Numbered from the stretch's first letter, positions 22,794 to 31,550 are shown. The stretch is 60,703 nt of DNA from Pseudomonas plecoglossicida NBRC 103162 = DSM 15088 (GCF_000730665.1 NZ_BBIV01000036.1:1-60703); one strand, 5' to 3'. The notes: generated by a model not told the origin, from the letters alone. Program-made: numbers and translations.

Positions 22794-24833
22794 TTAACGC
22801 CTCTTCAGGTAACCGCTGCTTGAACTGCGGCGTAACGCCGGTTGGGTTGAGGTTCGCGGCACCGGTGCGAATGGCGTGTCGTTTCGCTTGACCGGAACAG
22901 GGACAGGAGCCGGCGAATCGACCTCGTCGGTCTGGTCTTCAGCGTCAGGCTCGCTAGCTTGGGGCCGGGCTGTCTGCTGTTCGCTTTGCTCGAACAAGTT
23001 GGCCTGCGCAAGCGCCTGCCGGAGCTTGTCCCAATCCTGTTCGCCGTAGCGGTGCAGGCCTAGGAAGTTAGCCATGGCCAGGTTGTAAACCATGAGGTCC
23101 AGTGCCTCGTTGCGCTCGGCCTTGCTCTTGACCCACTCGATCCGCTTGTAGCCCTTCACGTAGCGAGCGATCTTGCGTTCGGCCACGCACTGCTGGAAGA
23201 ACTCGTCCGGCAGGTCCTTGGCGAAGTGCAGCGCACCAGGGCCCGTCTCGAAGCTGTAACGGTTGTATATCCAGTCCTTGGCCGTGTCGGTACCGACGAT
23301 CCACAGCTCGGCGCCGTTGCGCTCGGTTTGCCCCTTCCAGGTGACATCCACCTGCGACGGGCGTTGGGCGATCACTGGCCGGCCCGGCTTGCTCGCCCCC
23401 TTGAGCGCAAACACGTTGCGCCAACGGCGCACTCGGGTGAACTGGTAGACCTCGTGGGTGTGATGGCCACCGGAGTCAATGCCAGTGGCCAAAATCCCCA
23501 GGCTCACGCCGCAAGGATGGCGGTAGCGAATCTTGAGGCGGTCATCGAGCAGCGCCCAAGTGCGCTCGTCGGCCGGGTCGCCGGGAATTACCTGGTGATC
23601 GACCACCCAGCGCTCCATGCCAGCACCCCAGGCCATGACCATCAGCTCCAGGCGGTTGGCCTGAACGTCGACGGAGGCCGTCAAGGCAAGCGCCCCCACA
23701 GGCAGAGTGCCAAGGACGTAGTCCTCTTGCAGCGCCCGGGCTTGCAGCACCTCAGCCTTAGTCTGCTCGACTGCGCTGTCCCAGACCTCTGCAAGCCTGG
23801 TGTTGTAGAAAACCTGCATGGGTTCCAGGTCCCCGCGATCTTGGGCACGCTTTGCCCCCTCAAACTCGCGGGCCAGCATGGTCCAAGAATGCCAACCCAA
23901 TGGTGCATAAAGCGCATTGAGGTGGAAACTTACTGTTTCGCCGTCGCCTTGGGCATGGGCTCGCCACTCACCCTTGGCCAGCATCTCTGCCTTATGGTGC
24001 TCCTCGATCAGCACATCACACTCAGGCCCTTCGCACTGGTAATGAACCGCGCTGAAGTCAGGGGAGTAAAGCAGGCGCTCCCACTTGAGGACCTGCATGT
24101 GCCCACAGGTCGGACATGGTACGTAGTAGTGCCGCTGATCCCCCATCATGAACAGATCATCGATCCGCGAGGCCCCCTTGATGAGCGGGGAGCTGGAGAA
24201 ATAGAACTTGGCGTTGCGGCCGAAGGTACTGCCCCGCGCCTCAGCCAGCTTGATGCCATCACCCTCTTGGTCGACGTCAACGTCCCAGCGGTCGACCTCA
24301 TCGCCGTAGACATAACGAGCCGACAACTCCGACAGGTTGGCAGCCGAGCCAGCGGTAGTGGCGTATAACGTGCCACCCTCGAACTCTTTGGTGTCCATGG
24401 TGTTGCGGGCGTCCCTGGAGCGGTTAGACGCCACGCGCGCCTTGAGCTCGGGCGTTGCGTCGATTGTCTTGCCGATCCGGGATGACACACGCTTGGCCAG
24501 CCCCAGGCTGGGCAGCAGCGTCAGAATGTTGGATGGGGCCATGTGGATCAGGGCGCCGATCCAGTTCAGGGCGATCTGCGTCTTCATCAGCTGCGAGGCA
24601 ACCTTGGTCACCACCCGCTTGCACGGGTGCGCAGGAGAAAGACAGCGCATCGGTTCACGTGCGTAGGGCGTGCGCGCGGTGCGATATTTGCCGGGTTCGG
24701 CGGCGCCGGTATCACGCGGGATCCGCATGTACTCGTCCGCCCATTCATCAACCCACAGTTCGGGGTCAGGCGTCAGCCCTCGGCAATACGCTTCGCGGTA
24801 CACCTCGGCACCGTCTGCGTATCCGGTGGGCAT
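22794..24833 (-). CDS. Terminase large subunit (gpA-type)
   Basis: A 679-residue lambda gpA-type packaging motor and nuclease. The ATPase region has KVASQLMKTQ near residue 75-85 and the Walker B-like YGDEVDRW near 170-180. The nuclease region has GIDSGGHHTHEVY. The length is usual for the family. It implies cohesive-end (cos) packaging. It follows the small subunit by four bases. Confidence 0.95.
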   Translation of the reverse strand: MPTGYADGAEVYREAYCRGLTPDPELWVDEWADEYMRIPRDTGAAEPGKYRTARTPYAREPMRCLSPAHPCKRVVTKVASQLMKTQIALNWIGALIHMAPSNILTLLPSLGLAKRVSSRIGKTIDATPELKARVASNRSRDARNTMDTKEFEGGTLYATTAGSAANLSELSARYVYGDEVDRWDVDVDQEGDGIKLAEARGSTFGRNAKFYFSSSPLIKGASRIDDLFMMGDQRHYYVPCPTCGHMQVLKWERLLYSPDFSAVHYQCEGPECDVLIEEHHKAEMLAKGEWRAHAQGDGETVSFHLNALYAPLGWHSWTMLAREFEGAKRAQDRGDLEPMQVFYNTRLAEVWDSAVEQTKAEVLQARALQEDYVLGTLPVGALALTASVDVQANRLELMVMAWGAGMERWVVDHQVIPGDPADERTWALLDDRLKIRYRHPCGVSLGILATGIDSGGHHTHEVYQFTRVRRWRNVFALKGASKPGRPVIAQRPSQVDVTWKGQTERNGAELWIVGTDTAKDWIYNRYSFETGPGALHFAKDLPDEFFQQCVAERKIARYVKGYKRIEWVKSKAERNEALDLMVYNLAMANFLGLHRYGEQDWDKLRQALAQANLFEQSEQQTARPQASEPDAEDQTDEVDSPAPVPVPVKRNDTPFAPVPRTSTQPALRRSSSSGYLKRR

Positions 24834-24837
24834 AGGC

Positions 24838-25425
24838 TCAGCTCTGTGTGATGGCTTGGTTGAGGTCGGCGTCGGTCATCTTGCTGACCTCTGTTAGGAC
24901 GCGGCGGAAGGCGCTGGCGAGATGCTTTTCGATCTCCCACGGGTCACTCATACCCACTAGCTCGGCGGCGAGCTGCGGCGTGAGCCCGAATAACTGGTCG
25001 CGCAGCATCCGGCCCGCCATGTAAGCCGCATCTTCCACCGCTTTACGCTCGACCAGGTTGCCCTGGACTTTGTTGAACTCAGCTTCGGCCAGCTGGGCGA
25101 GGTAGTACTCGCGGTGCGCCTTCGCTTTCTGAAAGTTGTGAGCCCCGCCGGGCGCCGGCGCCGGATCCGGCTGCGGCACCGCAAATGGACCGAGGCCGGG
25201 CTGGAGCTGGCTTCGAACGTCCCGCTCGACGCGGTTCTCCTCATGCCGGGCAGCGACAGCTGCCTTGCTCGGATCAGCGGACTCGGCCAGCAGCAGCTCC
25301 GTGGCTTCGACGTCGACCTTGCCGTCATCGGTCAGCACCAAGCGATCCTGCTTGGCCAGTTTGGAAACGTAGGATTTCGACCATCCGTGCCGGGCGGCGA
25401 ACTCCGATTTCGTCAGGTGGGTCAT
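24838..25425 (-). CDS. Terminase small subunit (Nu1-like)
   Basis: A 195-residue Nu1-type protein. The N-terminal KSEFAARHGWSKSYVSKLAKQ (about 6-26) is a winged helix for cos binding; the C-terminal helical part with FNKVQGNLVERKAVEDAAY binds the large subunit. It is the first gene of the packaging block; candidate cos repeats lie directly before it. Confidence 0.9.
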   Translation of the reverse strand: MTHLTKSEFAARHGWSKSYVSKLAKQDRLVLTDDGKVDVEATELLLAESADPSKAAVAARHEENRVERDVRSQLQPGLGPFAVPQPDPAPAPGGAHNFQKAKAHREYYLAQLAEAEFNKVQGNLVERKAVEDAAYMAGRMLRDQLFGLTPQLAAELVGMSDPWEIEKHLASAFRRVLTEVSKMTDADLNQAITQS

Positions 25426-25778
25426 GTCAAAACGTCCAGTTCACCCAATGAATTCAAGGGGTTAACCAGTTCACCGCAGTTCACTAAGCTGGTGAACCTC
25501 CCGCTAACAAAGAAGCGCGGGTTTCCTGCCCCGTACCCGGCGAAATTCGACAGGGTCCCCCGCCCCTCCCTGGCTCCCGGGCAGATCACTCCCCCGCCCC
25601 GCTGCTCGCTGGCGACACCCCGGAGATGCCCCAGCCCTGGAGGATTCCGCATTGATGTAAGCCGATTATCAAACTGATAAAGCATCGTCTCTTGACCTCA
25701 AAGTGCTAGCATCTCGAAGTCCTTCCTAGCAGAAGGCATGCCGAGGAAGGACTACCTCCAAAACCACAAGGAACCGAG
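25426..25778. other. Candidate cos region upstream of the terminase genes
   Basis: This 353-base gene-free stretch holds three copies of CAGTTCAC (first at 25437, extended into by the terminase leader; then 25467 and 25477), with an inverted GTGAAC at 25492. Further on there are two copies of CCCCCGCCCC (25557-25566 and 25591-25600). In lambda-like phages terminase-binding sites and the cos nick lie exactly here. The octamers may be small-terminase sites and the GC blocks the cutting site. This is inference from position and repetition. Confidence 0.5.
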
Positions 25779-26063
25779 ATGGCAAAGTACAAAATCGCTC
25801 ACGTGCATCACAGTGGGCAGGACATGATTGTCTTCCCCCTGGAATCTTCGTTCGGAAGCAAATCCGACAGTCAACAGCAGGACATCATGGACTCGCTCCA
25901 GCAAGCAGCCTGGAGCGCGGATCTTGCGGGGAATGTGGTGGCGATCTGGAAGTCAGGCAACAGGGTTTACTTCCGGGCCCCACCCGCGTGGCATTCGTTC
26001 TTCCGCTCCCCGAACATTTGGGGATGGGTGATGGCCAACATCAACAAAGAGCTGACGATCTAA
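25779..26063 (+). CDS. Small hypothetical protein on the opposite strand near cos
   Basis: A 94-residue protein that I do not recognise. It starts MAKYKIAHVHHSGQDMIV and has an aromatic C-terminal half. AAGGAA lies eight bases before ATG 25779, a good ribosome site. It is on the strand opposite to the packaging genes, between cos and holin, so it is probably a moron. Its last 111 bases overlap a convergent minus-strand gene. Confidence 0.68.
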   Translation: MAKYKIAHVHHSGQDMIVFPLESSFGSKSDSQQQDIMDSLQQAAWSADLAGNVVAIWKSGNRVYFRAPPAWHSFFRSPNIWGWVMANINKELTI

Positions 26064-26276
26064 CATCTCCTCAAGGGCGGCAGAATTCTGCTGCGCCACA
26101 TCTCCGCCCGTCTCTTGGCAGATCAACTCTCCCCGAGCCTGCTCCAATGCAGACTCCAAGTGCGCAATGATCTTCGCCAGCGCTCCATCCCGGCGGTATG
26201 ACAAGCTAGTCAGACCGCCGGTCTCTGTTTTGACCCACAAAATATCTTGAGCCTCATCGATCACTCGCACTTGCAT
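25953..26276 (-). CDS. Small hypothetical protein after the holin
   Basis: A 107-residue protein that I do not recognise, with a beta-rich start (MQVRVIDEAQDILWVKTETG) and a helical middle. GGGAGG lies eight bases before ATG 26276. It overlaps the holin stop by 23 bases and is likely coupled to it. The last third runs antisense to the plus-strand moron 25779-26063, so its true end or that gene's reality is open. Confidence 0.55.
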   Translation of the reverse strand: MQVRVIDEAQDILWVKTETGGLTSLSYRRDGALAKIIAHLESALEQARGELICQETGGDVAQQNSAALEEMLDRQLFVDVGHHPSPNVRGAEERMPRGWGPEVNPVA

Positions 26277-26637
26277 CGCAGGTACCTCCCGATCTTTTGT
26301 TGATATCACCAACTTGCGACATCTCGCTTACACCCAGCCGTTTGGCCGCCCAGCGCTCGTACAGGTTGATCGCCACATCGGCACCGGCCATCGCGGTCAG
26401 GCAACCAACCGCTGCCGCCGCCCACACCGAAACACCTAGGGCGTACAGCAGCATGTTGGTCGACAGTCCGCAGGTGACACAGGCACCAGACCTCAATGCC
26501 AAACGGCGAATCAGCCCCCAACCGCGAGCACCCGCCTTGTCCGCCCGCCACATCTCACCCGATACACCTCCGACCAGGGACAGTACGATCACCATCCAGA
26601 TCGGCAGTTCGGCTAACGCTTGTTGCTCGCTGTTCAT
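26254..26637 (-). CDS. Putative holin
   Basis: A 127-residue protein with two or three membrane segments (about 14-31, 55-72 and 73-95) between polar ends, the shape of phage holins. I start it at ATG 26637; the upstream extension lies in a terminator region. It is the first gene after the tandem terminators that end the early operon. It is far from the endolysin, as in many Pseudomonas prophages that place the holin before the terminase. It would set lysis timing by piercing the inner membrane. Confidence 0.75.
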   Translation of the reverse strand: MNSEQQALAELPIWMVIVLSLVGGVSGEMWRADKAGARGWGLIRRLALRSGACVTCGLSTNMLLYALGVSVWAAAAVGCLTAMAGADVAINLYERWAAKRLGVSEMSQVGDINKRSGGTCDASASDR

Positions 26638-26667
26638 GTAAGCCTCATTGGCAAAGCACGGCGCCGG

Positions 26668-26697
26668 AAAAAGAAAACCCCGCCGGTTGGCAGGGTT
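26668..26697 (-). terminator. Intrinsic terminator before the holin gene
   Basis: A 9-base stem with one mismatch (26676-26684 with 26689-26697), loop GGTT, and a T-rich run on the minus strand. It is the second of two terminators between the possible late regulator and the holin. Confidence 0.75.
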
Positions 26698-26799
26698 CTC
26701 GATGCACCGACAGGTCGGGGCGGATTGCACAGCACAGTGCTTGTGGGGAAGCGCCTAAGCGCACTTTTGATATCGTGGGGACTTTTTACATGCCACCGG

Positions 26800-26827
26800 A
26801 AAAACCGAAAAGGGGTGTTTTTCGGTT
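26800..26827 (-). terminator. Intrinsic terminator after the possible late regulator
   Basis: A perfect 9-base-pair stem (AACCGAAAA 26803-26811 with TTTTCGGTT 26819-26827) followed by TTTTT on the minus strand. It lies 17 bases after the stop of 26844-27392 and should end early leftward transcription unless antiterminated. Confidence 0.78.
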
Positions 26828-26843
26828 CGTCGCAATGTGATCG

Positions 26844-27392
26844 CTATGTAGCATCAATGTTGCACACAAGTTGCAAAGAGACCCGACGAACGGTCTGCTG
26901 TCGGACGCGACCAGAGCGTGCGGCCAGTTGAGCAAACACCCGCAGGTGCAGAGCCTTGACCCAATTGCGGTAAGTCCGGTCGGCTTCCTCGGCAAGCCCG
27001 ACCTCGCGCATCTGCTCCCTGATAGTGACTTGGTGGAGGTAACGCAGCTCGGCCAGCTTGGCCAGCGTTGCCGCACGCTTGTCCCCGCGAGCCAACTCAG
27101 CGACGGCTGCATCGACTTCGGCGGCGGCGTAATCCAGGCCAGCGCCCGACATCAGAATCCGCGCTCCAGAGGAGCCAGTGCGGGGCGCCGCCCCCTTCCA
27201 TTCCATGATCGTACCCATCTGGCTACCGAGGCTGGCTTCCAATCCCAATTGCCTGCGCTGCTCGCCCCAGTGCTGCATCAGTCCGCCGACCAGACGCAGG
27301 CGCTCGGCTGGATCAATCAACTCCGCCATATCCTTCAGGTGCTGGGCCACTTGCACCTGACGCTGAAGGCGTCTTTCCAAGTCCATCGTCAT
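26844..27392 (-). CDS. Hypothetical protein at the position of a late antiterminator
   Basis: A 182-residue protein rich in Arg, Ala and Leu. Its C-terminal part (RYLHQVTIREQMREVGLAEE then TYRNWVKALHLRV) has the look of a helix-turn-helix, but no family is certain. I start at ATG 27392, six bases after GGAGGG; ATG 27398 and 27386 are alternatives. It is the last gene of the leftward early transcript, between primase and holin and followed by two terminators. In lambda-like phages that is the place of the Q-type antiterminator, which I propose as its role by position only. Confidence 0.6.
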   Translation of the reverse strand: MTMDLERRLQRQVQVAQHLKDMAELIDPAERLRLVGGLMQHWGEQRRQLGLEASLGSQMGTIMEWKGAAPRTGSSGARILMSGAGLDYAAAEVDAAVAELARGDKRAATLAKLAELRYLHQVTIREQMREVGLAEEADRTYRNWVKALHLRVFAQLAARSGRVRQQTVRRVSLQLVCNIDAT

Positions 27393-27434
27393 CGCCATCC
27401 CTCCGAATTCAGTACCCGACACACATTTAGCCAA

Positions 27435-27704
27435 CCCAACACAAACCCAACACACTCGAAACCCAATAAATTCAATGGATTGAAAGCATCTGTGTTTAGT
27501 GTGTCGGGTGTGTTGAGTTTTTCAGGGCTCGCATAGAGATTTATCGGGCCTTCGATTTCAGCGCTTGAAGAAGATCGCCTGCGCGCGTGCGTGCGCGAAC
27601 CCAACACACCCAACACACACTCCCGCCAATCCACGGATTCCGGGGCCTGAATCTGTGTTGGCTTGCGGAAACCAACCCAACACCCACCCAACACACCCAA
27701 CACA
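27435..27704. repeat. CCCAACACA repeat cluster, candidate replication origin
   Basis: Within the gene-free gap 27393-27717 the nonamer CCCAACACA occurs six times exactly (27435, 27446, 27600, 27609, 27687, 27696) and once with one change (27676). Inverted near-copies lie at 27509-27517 and 27654-27662. Spacings of 9 and 11 bases put pairs on one helix face. A short A/T-rich stretch (27456-27500) lies among them. The cluster sits between the primase-helicase gene and the next gene, so iterons of a phage origin are a good reading. It is not a coding repeat. Confidence 0.65.
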
Positions 27705-27717
27705 CTTACCGACAGAG

Positions 27718-30498
27718 TCATGCTGCAACCCTCTTGATGTGGTCCCAGGCTTCCACCGTCCAGCCCGAGAGCTTCGCTCGCTCACGCCACTCGATGACGT
27801 TCTTGCCCAGCACGGCCGCATTCATGGATGGGGGCAGGGAAGGATCACCATCAGTGGGCATGAAGAACGCCGCGAATCGCCGAGTGCCGTGCCCCGTGGA
27901 GCAGTCCGACCAGGGGATAGCCCTCGTCTTCTCCACCTTAGCGCTCAGCATCAAGGAGAACTTGGTTTGGCTCATGGCATGCTCTTTGTTATGGGCGCAC
28001 CACTCAATGAACATGGCGTACACATCCGAGGTCAGGCAGCAACCCCACAGGCCGTACCCAAGCTCACCGTTCCGCCAGAGGTGGAAGAATGTCTGCCAGG
28101 CCGTGCGGCTCAGCTCAACCAGGCGTTGACGGGCCTCAGTCTTAGGCGGACGGGTGCGCTGGTTGAAGTCCTCGAGGTCGACGTCCAGCAGCCAACCGTA
28201 CAAGGCAGCCACCCCGCCATTCGCCAGCTCCCGGGCGATTGCCTTCTGCCTCTCAGGCGGCAGCGTCTCCAGAGGCCACATCACCAGCATCCGGCGGTCG
28301 TCTTCGCTGATCGGCCACGGCATGATCTCGTTGCTCAGGAACGCCGAGTTCATGTGGTTGGATTCTTCCCAGCCGTTGATGAACTTCGACTCCATCCGCA
28401 CTGTTTTGCCGGTGATCATGTGCTTGATCTTGCCGACCTGGTTGTAGCGCTGGTCGCGGCTCACAACCTCTTCGAACACGGCCCACAGCTTGCCGCTCTG
28501 CCAGGCGTTGAAGTTGCCTTCAAGCTGCGTCTGGCCAACTGTGGCGCCGTAACGGCCGTACAGCTCACCCATGATGTCCGCGAACAACAGGCTTTTGCCC
28601 GAGCCTTCCATGGTCGAGTGGAACAGGATGGCAGTGTCCATCTTCGCGCCCATGTGCTGCAGCGGGTAGGCCAGCCACTTGACCAGCCAATCCAGAGCTT
28701 CAGTGTCATTGTTGCAAAGAAACGAGATCAGCCAGCGCAGGTTCTCGCAGGCAGCGTCATCGCGCACCGGCGCAAGCGGCAAGCCCTCGAAGGTGTTGAT
28801 GTAGATCGCAGGATCCTTGGTCATCGTCGGGTCGAACACGATGTGGTCGACGTCCACCACCCGCCGATCCGGGCTGTTCAGCCATAGCTGATAAGCATCA
28901 CCCAGGGCCATCTTGACGCTACCCTCGGGCAGGCGCCGCTTCTTCTCGCGGTCCCAGGCCTCTTTCGTACCGTCGATGTAGATGTACCGGTCGAGCGGCT
29001 CCAGCTTCAGCGCCCCGCCCTTCTTGCTGGCCATCTTTCGGGCCTGTTCAAGCTCTGTCACCTGCTCGGAGGCAATGAGCTTCTTGTCGGTTCGCTCTAT
29101 CCACTCCTTTGCCAGGGGCTTGCCAACCAGAGCTTCGAAGCCTGCCCGCTTCATCGCCCGCCCATTGTCCAAGTCCCACACACTGGTGGTGCCTTCGACC
29201 AGGGCGAATCGGCGCATTGCGCCATTGATGTCCAGGGCGTCACCCCCTGCCCCCCCTTTGGCCGAGGAGCCGGCCGGGCTGGGCGCTTCATCGTCCGATG
29301 GGGCGTGGGGAAGGTTCTCGGCATCGCTGCCCTCGAGCGAAGGCAGCTCGGCCTGCTCGACCACCGATGGGGCGCGGGGAAGTTCGCCCAATGGCGGCGG
29401 TGCCGGTGGACGGGACTTTGCATCAATGCCGAGGATCCGCGCCGCTGCTTTGGTAGCAACCTTCTGGTCGCCGTCGTGCATCAGGATGCAGAACACATCG
29501 AACGCGTCGTTCTTGTGTCCGTTCGCCAGCGGGTCCGAAGTGTGGTGCGAATACAGCTTGCCATCCGTGATCGTCACGCCGGGTGCGCCGGAGCTGCTGT
29601 GTGGGCTCAACCACTTGCCGTCGATACGCTTGTATCCATGTGCCTCAATTATCGTGGCGATATCATGGATGCGATTGAACTCGGGGATGACCTCGGGAAG
29701 CCGGTCGCCGGATCGTGCTGCAGCTGGTGATGGCTTGGCCACGGGACGAGCTGCAGACGCAGGCGCTGCCGACTTAGGCTTCCATGGGCAAACCCCCTCC
29801 CCCATCGGCTTGAATTCGTCCCAATCCTGCCAGATGGCCAAGAGGTCGGCCGGCAACACCGGCAAGCCTTCTGCGGCTGGAGGGGTTCGCCAGGTGTAAG
29901 GTTTGCCTGTACCAGGGTGAATGGACGGCGGCAATACGTCCTGCACCAGGCCGCCCCGAAGCTCGAAGACCGTCACTTTCTTGAAAGGATCAGCCGCCAT
30001 GCGGAAAGCCGCCTCGCGCTCGGCATCTCCGTCGGCCTTGGCAGCAATTGCTTGCGCCATGATCCCTTTGTAGATGGTGCCACAAGGGTCGTTCTTGTTG
30101 GGCCAAACCAGAGCGTGACGACTCAGTTCTACACCTTCGGGAACGCGGAACATCACGCGGAATCGCTCAGGATTGCCAACAGAGGTCGGGTACATGTCAG
30201 CAAGAGCGTCGACGTCGAGCCCAAGCGTCTGCTGGAGAACCAGTCTGGTCAGCTCAACATCATCAACGTCGAGCGAACAGACACGACTCGGCCCGAGCAC
30301 AACACCGAGGTTGTGATTCGGGCTCGCTATCCAGAACGCTTCAGCCTTTGAGGCATCAGTAAAGTAGCCACCTGGCTTGTTCCAGCCAGCCCCCTTAGGG
30401 CCTTTCTCACCTGGTTCAATGGGAACCAGAGCGAGATCGAAGGCTTCAATGTAACGCCGCGCCCAATCAGCTGTGGCAGGAGTTGGGCGCTCGCTCAT
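27718..30498 (-). CDS. Primase-polymerase/helicase replication protein (DUF5906 type)
   Basis: A 926-residue replication protein. The N-terminal 250 residues are a PrimPol-type domain with the metal-binding D77-x-D79 in CSLDVDD. The C-terminal part is a superfamily 3 helicase: Walker A EGSGKS near residue 631-636 and a Walker B-like LWAVFEEV about 45 residues later, in the DUF5906 arrangement. It would prime and unwind phage DNA at an origin such as the adjacent repeat cluster. I start it at ATG 30498, overlapping the zinc-finger gene by four bases. Confidence 0.9.
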   Translation of the reverse strand: MSERPTPATADWARRYIEAFDLALVPIEPGEKGPKGAGWNKPGGYFTDASKAEAFWIASPNHNLGVVLGPSRVCSLDVDDVELTRLVLQQTLGLDVDALADMYPTSVGNPERFRVMFRVPEGVELSRHALVWPNKNDPCGTIYKGIMAQAIAAKADGDAEREAAFRMAADPFKKVTVFELRGGLVQDVLPPSIHPGTGKPYTWRTPPAAEGLPVLPADLLAIWQDWDEFKPMGEGVCPWKPKSAAPASAARPVAKPSPAAARSGDRLPEVIPEFNRIHDIATIIEAHGYKRIDGKWLSPHSSSGAPGVTITDGKLYSHHTSDPLANGHKNDAFDVFCILMHDGDQKVATKAAARILGIDAKSRPPAPPPLGELPRAPSVVEQAELPSLEGSDAENLPHAPSDDEAPSPAGSSAKGGAGGDALDINGAMRRFALVEGTTSVWDLDNGRAMKRAGFEALVGKPLAKEWIERTDKKLIASEQVTELEQARKMASKKGGALKLEPLDRYIYIDGTKEAWDREKKRRLPEGSVKMALGDAYQLWLNSPDRRVVDVDHIVFDPTMTKDPAIYINTFEGLPLAPVRDDAACENLRWLISFLCNNDTEALDWLVKWLAYPLQHMGAKMDTAILFHSTMEGSGKSLLFADIMGELYGRYGATVGQTQLEGNFNAWQSGKLWAVFEEVVSRDQRYNQVGKIKHMITGKTVRMESKFINGWEESNHMNSAFLSNEIMPWPISEDDRRMLVMWPLETLPPERQKAIARELANGGVAALYGWLLDVDLEDFNQRTRPPKTEARQRLVELSRTAWQTFFHLWRNGELGYGLWGCCLTSDVYAMFIEWCAHNKEHAMSQTKFSLMLSAKVEKTRAIPWSDCSTGHGTRRFAAFFMPTDGDPSLPPSMNAAVLGKNVIEWRERAKLSGWTVEAWDHIKRVAA

Positions 30499-30698
30499 CT
30501 GCGGCGCTCCCGCAGCTCTTGGCAATCGATGCAGGTCTCGCAACCCGCAGCCGACTGCTGACGAGCGAGCGGGATCGGCTCGTCGCAGTCCTCGCAGAAC
30601 TGGGCGCTTGGCTTTTCAGGGAGTCGTGCAAGGCGCTGCAGCGACAGCTGCAGGAAGTACTCGGCGTGATCGTTGGCGAAATCGACGGCGTCAGCCAT
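30495..30698 (-). CDS. TraR/DksA-family zinc-finger protein
   Basis: A 67-residue protein with a C4-type zinc finger: C35-x2-C38 and C56-x2-C59, with an additional Cys53. These short phage TraR-like proteins bind in the RNA polymerase secondary channel like a half-size DksA and can mimic DksA with ppGpp. ATG 30698 is taken. It overlaps both neighbours, so it belongs to the early operon and may adjust host transcription early in the lytic cycle. Confidence 0.85.
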   Translation of the reverse strand: MADAVDFANDHAEYFLQLSLQRLARLPEKPSAQFCEDCDEPIPLARQQSAAGCETCIDCQELRERRR

Positions 30699-31179
30699 GG
30701 GCTTCATCCTCCATGGCTTGGCGGGCACCTGCCATGATCGCCAGCACCTGACGGATCACATCCATCCCGCGGTGCTCCAGATCCAACACCTCGGACTCCG
30801 TCCAGACGTTGTCGGCGGCACCATCGTGGAGACTGCCAACGAATTCGCTGGACTCCTCAAGCAGCTTGGCTACCGCCTGAAGGGCTTCGTTGGTCGCTGG
30901 CAATGGCTCCGGGCGGTACCACACAACACCGGCCGGTCGAACGAGGGCATCCAGCAGCCGCTGATCTGCGGTCCACCGGACGATCTCTTCTATCTCATCC
31001 GGACTTGGCCAGCGCCGCTCTTCGGTGGGATGGAGTTTCTTCTGCAGGGTATCAACGTCCATGACCATATCGAAGGCCAGCTTGGTGATACCACCGTGAT
31101 AGTCGCGACCGGCGCGGTAGAGCGCCTGCCGCAATGCGAGAACCGGACCCGCGTCCGGCAGTAGATCAATGCGACTCAT
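30691..31179 (-). CDS. CII/CP76-like regulatory protein
   Basis: A 162-residue protein of the phage CII (CP76) group. An N-terminal helix-turn-helix is visible around residues 28-50 (GGITKLAFDMVMDVDTLQKK), followed by HPTEERRWPS..EI. The C-terminal half is helical. It would act in the choice between lysis and lysogeny. It is the second gene of the leftward early transcript, after the cro-like gene. Confidence 0.82.
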   Translation of the reverse strand: MSRIDLLPDAGPVLALRQALYRAGRDYHGGITKLAFDMVMDVDTLQKKLHPTEERRWPSPDEIEEIVRWTADQRLLDALVRPAGVVWYRPEPLPATNEALQAVAKLLEESSEFVGSLHDGAADNVWTESEVLDLEHRGMDVIRQVLAIMAGARQAMEDEAHG

Positions 31180-31305
31180 AACCGTAAATCCTCGGTTTAC
31201 GGTGTAGCCACAGGATGAGGTAGGACCTATCCTACAGCTACGACCGTACTGTGCTGTGCGTCGTCGTCGCTGGGCCAGGGAGGTGAGAGTCCCTGGTCCA
31301 GCACC

Positions 31306-31530
31306 TTATTCCTTCACTTGCCTCAAATATGCCCAATCGATGTCCGGCCGCAGTGCTTCACAACGAATCACACCTGCCGTTTCTCGATCCAGGCAGACAG
31401 CTAGTCCCGCGCTAGCGCGGCGGTTGCCGTAGGCCACTTGTTTCAACTGGCCAACAGACGTACCGCAACGTCGCGAGAAAGCCTCGAGCCCTTCCTTGTC
31501 CATCGTCTTCAAGTACTCGCTAAGCGTCAT
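31306..31530 (-). CDS. Cro-like DNA-binding protein
   Basis: A 74-residue helix-turn-helix protein (LEAFSRRCGTSVGQLKQVAYG, about 14-34) of the Cro/YdaS type. A strong GGAGG site precedes ATG 31530. It is divergent from the repressor gene and read from a promoter overlapped by a palindromic operator. As first gene of the leftward operon it most likely represses the repressor gene and fixes the lytic state. Confidence 0.85.
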   Translation of the reverse strand: MTLSEYLKTMDKEGLEAFSRRCGTSVGQLKQVAYGNRRASAGLAVCLDRETAGVIRCEALRPDIDWAYLRQVKE

Positions 31531-31550
31531 AGACACCTCCGTTGGTGGCG

